This document shows positions 39,186 to 50,453 of a stretch of 64,000 nucleotides of DNA, in pieces (positions within the stretch are counted from its first letter, which is position 1; every line of letters begins with the position of its first letter). The notes beneath the pieces were generated by a model that saw only the letters and a list, made by a program, of their open reading frames with translations, was not told the origin of the DNA and searched no databases. The position numbers and the translations under genes are program-made. The stretch comes from Telopea speciosissima. Lineage: Eukaryota; Streptophyta; Magnoliopsida; Proteales; Proteaceae. The stretch is from assembly GCF_018873765.1 (NCBI RefSeq), contig NC_057922.1, positions 14,273,563 through 14,337,562 on the forward strand. The letters are read 5' to 3'.

Positions 39186-42100
39186 GGGCGTGTTTGGTTG
39201 CGTAAATCAATAGAATGGTGTTCTGTCAGACCATAATTCTAAGTTAATAAAACTGTTTGGTTGCCTAATTCCAATGGATTACAAGAATTGCATGATTTTG
39301 ATTTTTACACTAAATATGATCCATATCTGAGTTTACCTCTTTAGGTGAATTCATATTTGAATTACAAATTCTAGGGTTAGTATAAATACCATCATCCAAA
39401 AGTGAATGATAGCTTCTTGCCCTGAATCAAAAAACAAATCATGAATTGCGACCTGTGTGCTCTCTCTCTCGACTCTCTCACGACCTAGGGAAACAACGGT
39501 TGTTCATCCATGGCTTGAACCTGCATTCTCTCTCTCTCGGACTCTCTCGCTTCTTCTCTGCTCTCTTTCACAAACTCAAGTGAAAACGAAAAGCTTTGAG
39601 AACTTGCAGACTAAGGAAGCTTGGGCGACTCTTGCTGAAAAGAGCTGCTGAAAAAAGGCCTGCTAGGGTTCCTGTTCAGGTGATGTTCTATTTATGTTCT
39701 TTCCTTGTCTTAATTGATTACACACGCACTTATTCTACTTGAATAAGATGAAAACCTAGATTCTATCTAAAACATTGTTAATGGAGGATTTTCAGATATG
39801 TTTAGGAATAACGGTTGAATGTTAAGATTTGAGAGAGTTCAGGAGAACTGCGCTGCTACGGAAAGAAAAGATAAATTTGATTTTGAAACATATAATCGAA
39901 AATATTAAAAGAGAATTTTGGGGAGATGGGTTGTGGTAGAGGCCGAGAGGGAGCGTGTCCGTGTGTGTGGCGTGTCCTTATCCACAACTTTGGAGAACTC
40001 CACTCGGCTCTCAGCCTCTCATAATATTCGAAAGTAAAGAGATCGGCAGACTGATCTGAACGAAAACCATTTCATAACTGGGATTCCGATAGAGGTAATT
40101 GATTTGGGTAAGGTAGGTGAACGAAGGTTAGAGCTACGATCATAATGAAACTAAAAGTACCCTGAACCAAATCACAATCCCTTTATTTCAAAAACAAAAT
40201 GCTTCCATCAGTACTTGAACAGCAATCCAAACATCAAATGCAGTTGATTGTTAGGATTAGACGTTCGAGGAGGTATGTCTTCTTGACTCAGAGGATAGCT
40301 TCGGCACTGATTCGTACCAGGCTTACCAAGCCCCTGCTTTAACTTTCATCTTTGTTACTCTTTTGCCCATACTTTACTGCCTATTGTGGTGCACACTCCA
40401 TGTAGCAATCAAGAAACTGAGAACCAGATGCCTACCTACAGTTTTTGACTAAGAACCAGATGTCAATGGCTTAATGCTGCTAAAATGCTCACATAAGCAT
40501 TTCCATTGCTGTGCTTAAAGTTTTCTCTTAGTTTATGATTTAACCAATTGTCACTATCCCATTTTCTTTTATTTGTTGTGCATCTCCAGCCCCAAGTGAT
40601 AATTTTTACCCCTCCCCCCAATAAATCAAGTAATCGACCTCTGCACTTGGTCTTGTACACATTAGGCCTCATTAAGAGTTTTTTTTTGGTTTTCGGTTAT
40701 AACATGTGTTGTTTCTGTGTCTCTTCTTTGGAGTTACTTAGGCACGATACCAGAGCTTTTTTAAAGTTTAATTAGGATAAGATGTTGTGGGCTCAAGCTG
40801 AGGAAGCAGGCCTAATTCATTCATTGGATACCTGATTTTTGTGTTAGTTGTTTTTATACTATAAGGGGGTGAAACTCATTTTATTTTATTTATGAGATTG
40901 GTTATATGGAAGTTCAAAAATGTAATTGGATTGAACAACAGTTTATTTTTTTTAATTTTCTAAGAGAATCAATACATCTAGTTTGAGTCTGTTTCATGTC
41001 TGCTCGAATTCTTCACTTTTTTCTTTGCATATGGGTGACTAGTGCTCTACATTTTTCATTTTGTTTTTCCTCCGCAATAGCTTGATGGACTTAGTATTAA
41101 ATTAGTTATGATTTTCTATTGAAATTTAGCAATATCTAATGGGTATTGAAGAGAAATGAAGAAGTTTAGAAGTTCAAACCAGTTGGAGAATGAAAAGTTG
41201 TATGCAGGACCTGGAAACAAGTCAGTTTGTAGGCCTAGAAACCTGTTTTTGTGAAATTTTGGGGATTGCATGGACTATGGGGATAATATAAATTAATTGA
41301 AGTACTGGTGCTGCATAAAAATTGGCAAAGATTTGTTTTATAGCTCTACCTACCCCTAGCAGGTGTCTTTGTTTCAAACATTTCCATTACATGCGGGATT
41401 TTTTTTTCTATTTAGTAAGATTATTTCAACAAATAAATGAATAGGTAAATTCTTATTTTTCATCTGAGTGCTGCAACCATCCCAATAATACATTTAATTT
41501 GGCTACAACTACTGAAGATGTTTAATCATAGAAATTGGAATTCATCTACTATTGATATGTAGTTAGGAATCCATTCTATAACTGCTTTGTTTCTTTGTTT
41601 GCAAAAAAGATCACACAAACACCAAACCATATCCTCTTATGTCCAATAAAACATCCTGCCTACCCAACACCTCCCAAAAATTTTCTAAAATTTTTCATTT
41701 GGTGCGTGATTAATTGCTTGCCTACATTTTGCAATCATATTGTTTGCATTAGATTTAATTTTCTTCTTCATTTATGTTTATAAATTGATAGTCTGAGACA
41801 TGAACACGGAATGACCCTATCTGTCTCCAAGATATTCAGATCAATTAGTTAAGTGTTGTTACTTCTTTTACATATTTCTCCCCCATTGTTTTCTTTTATA
41901 GTTTACCACAACTGCTGTATTGGTGCAAGTCTTCTTAATTAGCTCGAAGTTGAAGTTGATTTAACTGTGTGGCTACTGTTGTCTTTGTTGTCGTTCTTGT
42001 TATTATTATTTTTATTTTTTTGATTTGATCCACTCAACATTATGCCAATTGCTGTCAGGTCCTGTTGATTCACAACCAGTTCTTGAATGTTAGCCTGCTT

Positions 42101-43391
42101 TTCAAGCTCATGTACTACATTTGGGGTGGTAGGACATTAACTTGAATTTAATTTGGAGCTATGGGTAGTTATTTACTTTTGTGAAGTTTTTAGTGAATGT
42201 TTTAATGGCTCTTGTTTATACAGAAATTTCTGTAGAATGGTCTTGTGTTTTTTTTTTTTTTTTTTTTTTTGGGTGTTAAAAAAAATCTGTTGTAGTAGCA
42301 AAAAGTTTGAATCTCTTATTATCCTTGTTAGACTACTTGAAAAGTTACATTCTTTTCCTCATTATGATGTGCTACGGCTAGGTTGGGGAGTTATATTAGC
42401 CCATCAGGCATGCCTAAAATAGGCTTCCCTTTCTTCTTTGTGTTCTCAAGTAAGAGAATGTGACTGGTATATTATTTCCAATCTTATTGATGACTTGAAA
42501 CTATGAATAGGCTTCCCTTTCACTTTTCCAATACTATAATCATCTCACTTTAAATCATCCCTCTCGCTAATTTATACGTCAAACACAAGAAAAATCTGTT
42601 ATAGTAGCAAAAAGTTTGGATCCCTTATGTCTGTATTTTATGGGGTTTGCAATGCCAAGGGATCTAATATGATGTATTGGTATTGATCTGTAGTGTTCTA
42701 TTTTTATTGATCTGCCTCTCAACTATCAACTTTCAGTGGTTCCTGATTCATAAGATGTGTATATTGATGTTCTTGGATCTCCTAAGGTGCTTTTGATTCC
42801 ATTTGCTCACTTTTGGGTTGCAAAGTAATATGTTCTTTGGATTTTTACATACTCCAGCAAGCTCTATTTGATGGCAAGTCAAATTGCTCACAAATCAGTT
42901 CACACCGCTCGCTATCCATTGGTGATTGTTATGTTGTAGTAGATGAACTTGCACTGGCATGATTGTAGCATGGTTATAGCATGGTTATGTAGGACCCTGT
43001 GGATATTTTGCTGTTGTTCTTGTTTATATTTATTCATAAACTTGATGGATATGAGGCATATTATGATTTTCTTTTAAGATAAAAGCCTAATTCATTAAGG
43101 ACAAAGAGCAGGCCCAGGCCAAGGCCAAGGCCAATTACATCATCTCTCACAAGGAAGATGAGAATGTGGGGGAGAAGGTGCCTCTTAGTGCAGAACCAAA
43201 TAAAAAATTAAATTAAATAAAAAGAATGATCAGGAGAAGGTGATGGTATTGAGTATGGTTGGGCATTTAGAAAATAAGGAAGAACAACAGAAAATAAATG
43301 ATGTTGGATCTGTGGGTTGGCTTCAATTATTTTTTTTTTCACTTTTGTTCAGTTGCTATATGTTTTTGTGACATGATTTATGTAGGTAGGT

Positions 43392-43463
43392 GAGTCTTTA
43401 GCTCAAAAGGAAAAGCACTTGGGTTTGTTCCCAGGAGATGATCGTTCGACTCCATCACGATTC
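43392..43463 (+). ncRNA. tRNA-like sequence (tRNA pseudogene or SINE head)
   Basis: It is 72 nt long with both Pol III promoter boxes: TTAGCTCAAAAGG fits box A and GTTCGACTCC fits box B. The ends pair as GAGTC with GATTC. The anticodon arm (TTGGG-loop-CCCAG) is imperfect in loop length and the D stem is mismatched. It is therefore not a working tRNA gene as seen. It lies inside the 4.96-kb inverted-repeat segment. Confidence 0.45.
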
Positions 43464-43861
43464 TCATGTAGCAGTAGCTTCTTATTTAATTTCTTATCTT
43501 GAAGTGAATTGGTTTACCCATTAGAATAGGGTGAGGCTTGGGGGAATTTGAACTTTTGTTTTACTTAAATGAAAGCTATTGAGTCATACTGAGTCATACC
43601 CTCTACGTTGTCATACCTGAGCACACACTCACCCCCACCCCTTGCTACCCCTACACCTGAGCACAACACTGACACAGTCACCCTTACCCCTTGCTGCCCC
43701 TACACCTAAGCTCACACTCACACATAGCAATGGCATATTAATAACTTTAGGTTATATAAAGTTGGGTGGTAATTGGATTTAATTAATTATTTGCGAACAT
43801 TAATATGGTAATCGTATTTTTTTTTAGTTAATGTGTCTTATACTTTTAAATGTAAGGTTTA

Positions 43862-44060
43862 GTAACTGACAGACTTAGGGTAACCAGACAGTTATTCAGG
43901 TAGATTTAGGGTAAATCCAACTAACAGACTCAGGGTAACCAAACAGTTTTTCAAATAGATTCAGGGTGAATCCAACTGACAGACTCAGGGTAACCAAACA
44001 GTTTTTCAGGAAGAATCACGTAACAGAATCATGATAACCAAACAGTTTATTTTTTAGAAT
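43862..44060. repeat. Subterminal tandem repeats, about 58 bp period
   Basis: Three to four copies of a unit with ACAGACTCAGGGTAACCAAA followed by CAGTTTTTC and GATTCAGGGTGAATCCAACT. They sit just inside the right inverted repeat of the 39186-44143 segment. Such subterminal arrays often act as transposase-binding regions in TIR transposons (inference). Confidence 0.8.
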
Positions 44061-44177
44061 TACGATTCAACAGATGGTAACTCAAGTGGATGACCATCCA
44101 CAATCAGACCACATCCAAAAGATTTACGCAACCAAACGCGCCCTTTGAAAATCCTGGCAAACAGTCTGAAACACTAA

Positions 44178-44360
44178 AGCCCTGTTTGTTTAGAGGGGTT
44201 TATGGGGTGGGATTATTGACGGTCGGTCCCTCCATTATCTCAACATTCCTATCCCTTTGCAAACAAACAGCCTGAGGTGGGATTTTTGCAATGCAATGTC
44301 AGTATATTTTACCACAATTTTTCCATCTCTTGCAAATTATTCCGCTAAACAAATGGGGCC
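44178..44360. mobile_element. Tourist/PIF-like MITE, TAA target-site duplication
   Basis: Left end AGCCCTGTTTGTTTAG and right end CTAAACAAATGGGGCC are inverted repeats, flanked by TAA at 44175-44177 and 44361-44363. The length (183 bp) and 3-bp TAA duplication fit PIF/Harbinger MITEs. It lies 34 bp from the right end of the 4.96-kb segment. Confidence 0.6.
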
Positions 44361-44979
44361 TAAGGGGATAGGCAAAAAGGGGTGGGTCCCCATAAAATAC
44401 TAAGATATGTGTGTTTGGATAAATGGAGATAGAAAACTTTCCGATAAACTCACTAAATGCATTTATTCTTGTCTGGTGAACTTTAGAATAAATACATCTG
44501 TCCCTTTCAATCCTCATTTATCAAAGGATGACAAAATTTGGACAATACAATTCATTGCTCATGAAATCTTTCATTATTTTAAGAAGAAAAAGAAAGGAAG
44601 ATTATAGATTAGAATGGAGTTTATTTATACAAATTTCAGAATTTCGGGGTTTAATGGAATTTTTATCACCTGTGGTTTCTGTCCGATATGGTTCCCTAGT
44701 GTCTCTAATAAAAGGGGGTGGACCCCACCCGAGTAATGTGTTCGATCAGGAGGTAGAATGATCATTTCAACCCACTTATGAGAAGAACCGCACAACCGTA
44801 CCGGTCAATGAATCTCTCAGAGGATAAAGGTCCGGGTATAATGTGATCTGATTTGCGAATTCTTTATCCGTACCTTTTCCATCAAGTTGGAAGGCAGTTG
44901 TTTCAATTCTATTAACCCATCTTCAGAATTCGATAGGACTTCTTTAAACCTTTATATTCATTCTTTTTCTATAAAAAAA

Positions 44980-45240
44980 AAAGCGGAATCTTCTTTAGCC
45001 CTACATCCCTGAGGCTACTAAAAAATTGATTATGAATTTGCTTGGGGCAACTGTGATGGATCACTCTACCAAATACCTTGGTACCCCTCTTTTTACTCTC
45101 AGAATTCGAAGGCAATGCCTAAACCATCTGGTTCTCCAAGTAAATAATAGGGCCTCTGATTGGAAATGCAAACTTATGTCTCAAGAGAGAAGATACTACC
45201 TCCTTGTCTATAAAGAAGGTCCCTTACCTAGTGGTAATTG
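44980..45240 (+). mobile_element. L1-type LINE RT C-terminal fragment
   Basis: The plus frame gives LLGATVMDHSTKYLGTPLF and ASDWKCKLMSQERRYYLL, the connection and thumb region of L1 reverse transcriptases (KYLGVPL ... W..K.LS.AGR). It is directly followed by an RTE-type LINE fragment, so two LINE families lie side by side. Confidence 0.7.
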
Positions 45241-45269
45241 AAAGGAAATAGGATACTAATGTAGAAGAA

Positions 45270-45655
45270 GTGCCATATAAATACACTTAGAGTTGTAGAG
45301 ATGAGGATGTTGAGATGGATGAATGGTAAAACTAGAGAGGATAAAGTAAAAAATGATCACATTAGAGTTGAGTTGGGAGTAGTTCCGATACACGAAAAAC
45401 TTAGAGAGAGTCAGTTGAGGTGGTATGGTCATATTCAACGGAGGCCTTTAGAGGCCTCAGTTTGGAAGAGCAACATGATACCGATTGAGGGAACCAAAAG
45501 AACCAGAGGCAGGCCTAAGATAACCTTAGGAGCAGTGGTGAAGAAAAACATGCTTGGCTTAGGCCTTACTTCTAGTATGACCTCAAATAGAGCTGATTGA
45601 AGATCAAAGATCCATACCCCATTTAGCTAGTATTTGTTGTCGTGATGCTGTTTTG
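45270..45655 (+). mobile_element. RTE-clade LINE 3' fragment
   Basis: An open frame from 45301 encodes MRMLRWMNGKTREDKVKNDH, then LRESQLRWYGHIQRRPLEAS and TRGRPKITLGAV, the C-terminus of a plant RTE reverse transcriptase. ACCCCATTTAG near 45618 marks the start of its 3' tail. It is the same family as the minus-strand copy at 4239-4920. Confidence 0.8.
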
Positions 45656-45674
45656 TATTCACACCTCTTCAGGA

Positions 45675-45955
45675 CCTAGAGCAGAATGTTGGGCAATTAA
45701 GAAACGTAGCTAAGAAGGGTCGATGCCCTAGAGTTTATGTTGATGTGGTATGTCTCCCCCTCTCCCTTTTTACTTCTTTAATTTTATCTATCAACACCCA
45801 TGTAGTTGTATCCATGTTGTCTCTCCCTCTCCCCTTCCCCTTCCCTTTTTTTCACTTTGTTAATTTTAATCATTGGTTTCTTATTGGATTCATGTAGCGG
45901 ACCCCATTAAGTTGGGATAAGACTTGGATGGATGTTGTTGTTGTTGTTTTTCTTG
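45675..45955 (+). mobile_element. Second RTE-clade LINE fragment with (GTT)n tail
   Basis: Begins with a small GAGCAGAATGTTGGGCAATT block, which encodes the ECWAIKKR motif found upstream of MRML in this family. It ends with GTAGCGGACCCCATTAAG, TTGGGATAAG and a (GTT)n tail at 45934-45952. It is a separate, internally deleted copy just after the first. Confidence 0.65.
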
Positions 45956-46593
45956 TTGATTTCTATAAAATTTCATGACTTTATTTTAAAAATTGGCTTT
46001 ATTATTCTTAGATTTATGATTTTCATGCATAGTGGCATATATAGTAGTTTTAGGGTTTTGATCCGTTTCTTTATTTTTCTAATTATTTTATCAGGTATTT
46101 AGGATTTTTTTTTTCATTTCTCATCAATCATTAGCATAATTTTAGAGTGTATCAATTAGGGTTTTTAGGTTTATTTGTGTAGTACGGCCAATATGGTACA
46201 CATACTTTATACATGAATTTTCATCAATTATTTTTAATTTTAGAATAAAGTATCAAGCAGGTATTGGAAAACCGGCTCAACCAATGGACAAGGTGCTCTA
46301 ACACCTTGTAGGTCCCCAGTTTTACCCAAACTGATCTATTGATCGTAACGGTTTAGAATATAATCCAATTATATTTTTGTGGATTCTAAATCTTAATCTA
46401 GATAGCGATTCATCATCAAATTCTAAAAAGGGGTTCGAGCAATAAACAAAAAGAACCCCAAGGGGAAGCAAAAAAATTCCACGATCAGGAATGAACTTTG
46501 AAATCAATCCAAGTAGTGTTGATTCGTATGACCACACCAGTAGAGAAGTGTAACATTATTGTGCAAGCTTATATTTTTTCTTTGGGAAGCAGT
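45956..46593. other. Intergenic; nothing recognised
   Basis: AT-rich sequence without supported coding or RNA features. Confidence 0.4.
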
Positions 46594-46745
46594 TTTCTGT
46601 CCGGGAGTGTGGCCTAAACCAGCACTCCCATGTGTGTGTGTCTTTCTCTCTCCTTGAAACAAAAGGGCAGAACTGTCTTTTCATATGGGAAGGAGAGAGA
46701 TAGACTCATGGGAGTGCTGACATAGGCTACACTCCTGGACAGAGT
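46594..46745. repeat. Foldback element, about 152 bp
   Basis: CTGTCCGGGAGTGTGGCC...CAGCACTCCCATG on the left pairs with CATGGGAGTGCTG...GGCTACACTCCTGGACAG on the right; the centre contains GGGCAGAACTGTC. No target-site duplication was identified. Confidence 0.7.
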
Positions 46746-46984
46746 TCTTTTTCCCTTTTTGTTTTTATTTTTTCTTTTGGGTGGACCGTACAAACCCCGG
46801 ACCCATGAGAAATTGGAACCTTATGAACACGGCCCCCACGGGGTGAAAAGAGTCAAACTTAGGATCTATATTTCTTGAGGCATGGTCCTTACCTATGGAG
46901 CCACTACTTAGGGTTCTTCCGTCATTCAATTCTTAAATTCCCCAAAAAATTGAAAGCAACATGGGGAGAAGATAAACCAACGAC

Positions 46985-47112
46985 AAAGGAGTATGTAGAT
47001 GAAAGACAGAAATGACCGCCTTGTCTCCCATGAAAGGCATAAATGTTGTTCTTGTTGATGCTTTCATGTGCATTCCCATTGGCTCCTGCACTAGCATAAA
47101 GGGCCACATTCT
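46985..47112 (-). repeat. Dispersed MITE family 'A', copy 4
   Basis: Shares AAATGACCGCCTTGTC, ATTCCCATTGGCTCCTGCAC and AAGGGCCACATTC with the other copies, in the reverse orientation relative to 29151-29318. Confidence 0.5.
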
Positions 47113-47188
47113 CGGATAAAAAATTCTTTCCTTTTAAATTTTCTTGTGGGCTGGGTTGGGAATCCCTGGCTTGAAACTGAGGTCAGAC

Positions 47189-47958
47189 TAAGGGGTGTCA
47201 AAACCAAATCGAAACCGAACTGAACTGTTTAAACCAAAACCGGTAGGCCGTTTAGTTAAATGGTCCGGTTATGGTTTTAGAAATGACACCATTTATTTAA
47301 TCGATTCGATTCGATTTAGACCGATTAATCCAACGGTTTCAAACTGTGTAATCCAATTAAAACCGATTATAACCAAATCGTCTAACCGTTTAAAAACCTT
47401 AGTTTCAGGGGAGCTATTGATTCGTACTGTAATGTGCTTATGGGTCTTTGCATTTTGAAGCTCTAACCATGGTTTCCGTTGTTCTTATTTCATTCTTAAT
47501 TTTTTTATGTGTCTTAATAGTTATATACACTGCCAAAGGCCCCTATTTTCTATTAAAAAATGCAACAGGTAACTGGTGTAAATTAGACTTAGTAAATGGT
47601 TTATGAAACCATCTAGTAACCGTCTAACTAAAACCGTGTAAAACCGTTGAAAAACTATTTAATTGAAACCGTTTTAAAGCCGTTTACCAAACGGCCAAGG
47701 TTTTGATTATGAGTACTAAATGGTCTGATTACGGTTTCTACCCGGATCATTATCCACTGCTGTAACTGCAGTGCTACTGTACTCATCGTGCGGCACTGCA
47801 GGTGCCATGTATGCACAACGGACCCCACATGGCACACATGGCACCTGCAGCGCCGCATGATGAGTACAACAGTGGATAAAAATCCGTTTCTACCCTTAAG
47901 CAATCAAAACTGAACCGAACCGAACCATTTAATGAAATCGAACCATTTAACACCCTTA
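47189..47958. mobile_element. Non-autonomous hAT element, 8-bp TSD, with nested MITE
   Basis: Flanked by identical GGTCAGAC at 47181-47188 and 47959-47966. The ends are TAAGGGGTGTC and the reverse complement of TTTAACACCCTTA. The interior is rich in AACCGAAC/GTTCGGTT-type motifs, common in plant hAT-derived repeats. A 142-bp MULE-type MITE was inserted later at 47744-47885. No transposase. Confidence 0.88.
47744..47885. mobile_element. 142-bp MULE-type foldback MITE, copy 2 (nested)
   Basis: Flanked by identical GTTTCTACCC at 47734-47743 and 47886-47895. The ends GGATCATTATCCACTG and CAGTGGATAAAAATCC are inverted repeats. The reverse complement aligns over its full length with the copy at 31317-31458. 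Lying inside the hAT element, it must be younger than that insertion. Confidence 0.93.
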
Positions 47959-47966
47959 GGTCAGAC

Positions 47967-49642
47967 CAGCCGAACTAGTCTGGGTTTTCAAACCCGGTCT
48001 AACCAGCCCTACCACACCCCTCCCTTAACCAGAAAGTGTTGGGTGGTGCCGTGGTGGTGGGTCTCACTTGGTGGAATCCGGTGTGCATAGTTAAATTTCC
48101 GACATTGGACTATTCCGGTCACGTGGCCTTAGGAATAGAGCAAACCAATTCTTTTATTTTTTCCTATTACTTTTACTTTTTGTTTTATAATTGTTTATGA
48201 GAAATATTTAATTTTCATTTCTATATTTGGCTGCAGACAGGCATGGTAGACACTTAGAGAGAGAGACGAAAAAGGAGAAAGGGCAAAAAGAAAAAACAAA
48301 AGAAGGCAAAAGAGAAAGCTATGAGCCTATAAATGTGATGAAGGTTTCTTTTCCCACCAAAAAAAAAAAGATGAAGGTTTCTTTTTTAAATTATTTTTAA
48401 ATTTATTAATTAAGATTTTTTTTTAAAAACAACTTGGGTTCTTTTTGTTTTACGTTTCGTTTCGTTGTAGTTGATCAAGGAAACATTTTTAATGCGCCAT
48501 AAGAAAACATTTTGATGGACACTCCATGTTCAAATAAAATATAACCTTATGTTTTTTTTTTAAATTTTACAAAAAACAAAAGACGTTTGTGATAATGATA
48601 ATAATTCATCATCTATGTATCAAAATTTAGATATCCCGTCGGGTAGAAGAACACTAACTGGTTGTTTATGGGTTGGTCCATTTGATAGAGGACCAAACAA
48701 ACATCTCATTGGTACAATTTCAGTTTAAACTAAGTAGAGGAAATAACTAAAATTACAAAATATATCAAAATTTTATATTTATATTCATTTGATGGCATTT
48801 TGGTAATTTTACTAAAACTTTGAATAATAGATTGAGCAGCTTTTCTTGCTTATTTTGGACTAAAATTTGGCCATTGAGATGTATGTGGGGTCCTCGATCA
48901 CATGGACCAACCCATATAGTGCCAAGTGACAAATAGTGAATCGTTATATTTCACTATGCATATCAACCCTAAAAGGAACCTATTATTATTATGGATGAGA
49001 GAATGTTAATCGGTTGCGTGCCAAGTACATCTCCCATGCTTAGGCACAGAAACCACCCTGCCACTTAGAAATGACCGCCTTGCCCCCATGAAAAAGCGGA
49101 AATCCCATGGGGGCAAGGCGGTTTTTTGTGTTTAGGCCCTATAATTCAAATTTGACATCAATTGTTAACTTTTTTTTGTCCTTCTAATGAAACTCGAGAT
49201 AGACAATCGATATGTACTTCTTGTTAACAAAAAGAATTGGTTTTTACAGAGATCTAATGTCTTAGCTTTACAAAAGTTAATTCATCATAATGGACTTCAG
49301 TAGTTAATTCAGTGACAAAGGGGGTTCCTGTTATACATGGTAACCTAATTGAAAGATTTCAAAATTATTTTTTTCTTAGGCAAGGTACTTATTTGTAATT
49401 GATCAAGCTCACAATATTATTGATTAGGTCTAGGTAGGAATCTCTTTTCTTTCTCAGACAAAGTGATTGTCAAGTTGACAAAACTCCTCAAGGCATGCAA
49501 GGAAAAAAAAAGCTTCTTCTTACCTTTCTTTTCCCCTTTTCCTCTTTTATCATCAAACTTTTTGTCATTTTATCTTGCAATAATTGCTTCTTCCATGATT
49601 GGATCTTTGAAGCAATGGGTTTTTACTTAATGGTTGGGGGTT

Positions 49643-49693
<51 letters not shown>

Positions 49694-50453
49694 TTTTGCC
49701 AAATTAGATTTTGATTATTCTTGCATTTCATAGCATAGGTATTATCACACTAGTACTAGTCAATATCACATAAAGAAATGTGGGTTTTATTAAATAGACA
49801 GTTTAATCATGGAAAAATTCTGAGCTAGCAATTTTTAATGAGTTCATGTTCTGGTTGGTCCTCTTAACCCCCTTCTGTGCTCCTCTGGTGGTTCTTCTCC
49901 TCTACCCCACTGCTTTGTTTACATGAATCATGATAGCTCTGGCAATGCATATCTGTAAGATACTCACCTTCATTATCTTTTTTTAACTTGTTATGTCATC
50001 CAGTTGTGTTTTTTGGTTGAATATTAGTTAAATTCTCACCCCATTTGAACTATATTTAGAAATGTACATATCAACTTGCTGCAGCTTTATTTTAATACTT
50101 CTTTGGAAACTTTCTTCCCTTTTTCATGTAGTGGGAGATCATGTAGGATAGTACTATCTTTTCCACAATACCTAGATGGTCTTGAAGATCTTACTTTGAA
50201 TAGAATTTGAAATGGATAGTTGAGATTACCAAGATGTCCTGTTCTTTTGGGTTCCTTTCTCTTTTTTCTACTTCAGACAAGGAATGTGATTCTTTAAGTT
50301 AGACAAAGATTACAAACAAGTTAACCCAAAAAAAAAGAGTTTACATTGAGATTTCCAAATATCTTTCTTTTCAGCTTTCACCAAATGTGGCCTTGTCTTA
50401 TACAAGATCAACATAACAAACATTAGAGTAATGTTAGGTAGTAGTAAGGCTAC
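47967..50453. other. Intergenic
   Basis: No gene recognised. A perfect 17-bp stem (ACCGCCTTGCCCCCATG with its complement) with a 15-nt loop lies at 49074-49122, within sequence related to MITE family A. The rest is AT-rich. Confidence 0.5.
49645..49690. repeat. (GA)n microsatellite
   Basis: About 22 consecutive GA units. Confidence 0.95.

Larger units (their letters stand above)
39186..44143. mobile_element. 4.96-kb segment bounded by terminal inverted repeats
   Basis: GGGCGTGTTTGGTTGCGTAA at the left end and the reverse complement of TTACGCAACCAAACGCGCCC at the right match over 23 bp with one mismatch. Further in, AATAAAACTGTTTGGTT at 39247 pairs with AACCAAACAGTTTATT near 44036, so the inverted similarity reaches about 100 bp. 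This supports one element rather than two chance ends. No transposase frame is visible. The left interior has TATAAATACC (39371), CT-rich sequence and several good splice donors (such as GTTCAG/gtgatg near 39679), resembling the 5' end of a plant gene. Target-site duplication was not found, so the superfamily is open; the termini resemble Tourist/PIF-like ends. Confidence 0.55.
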
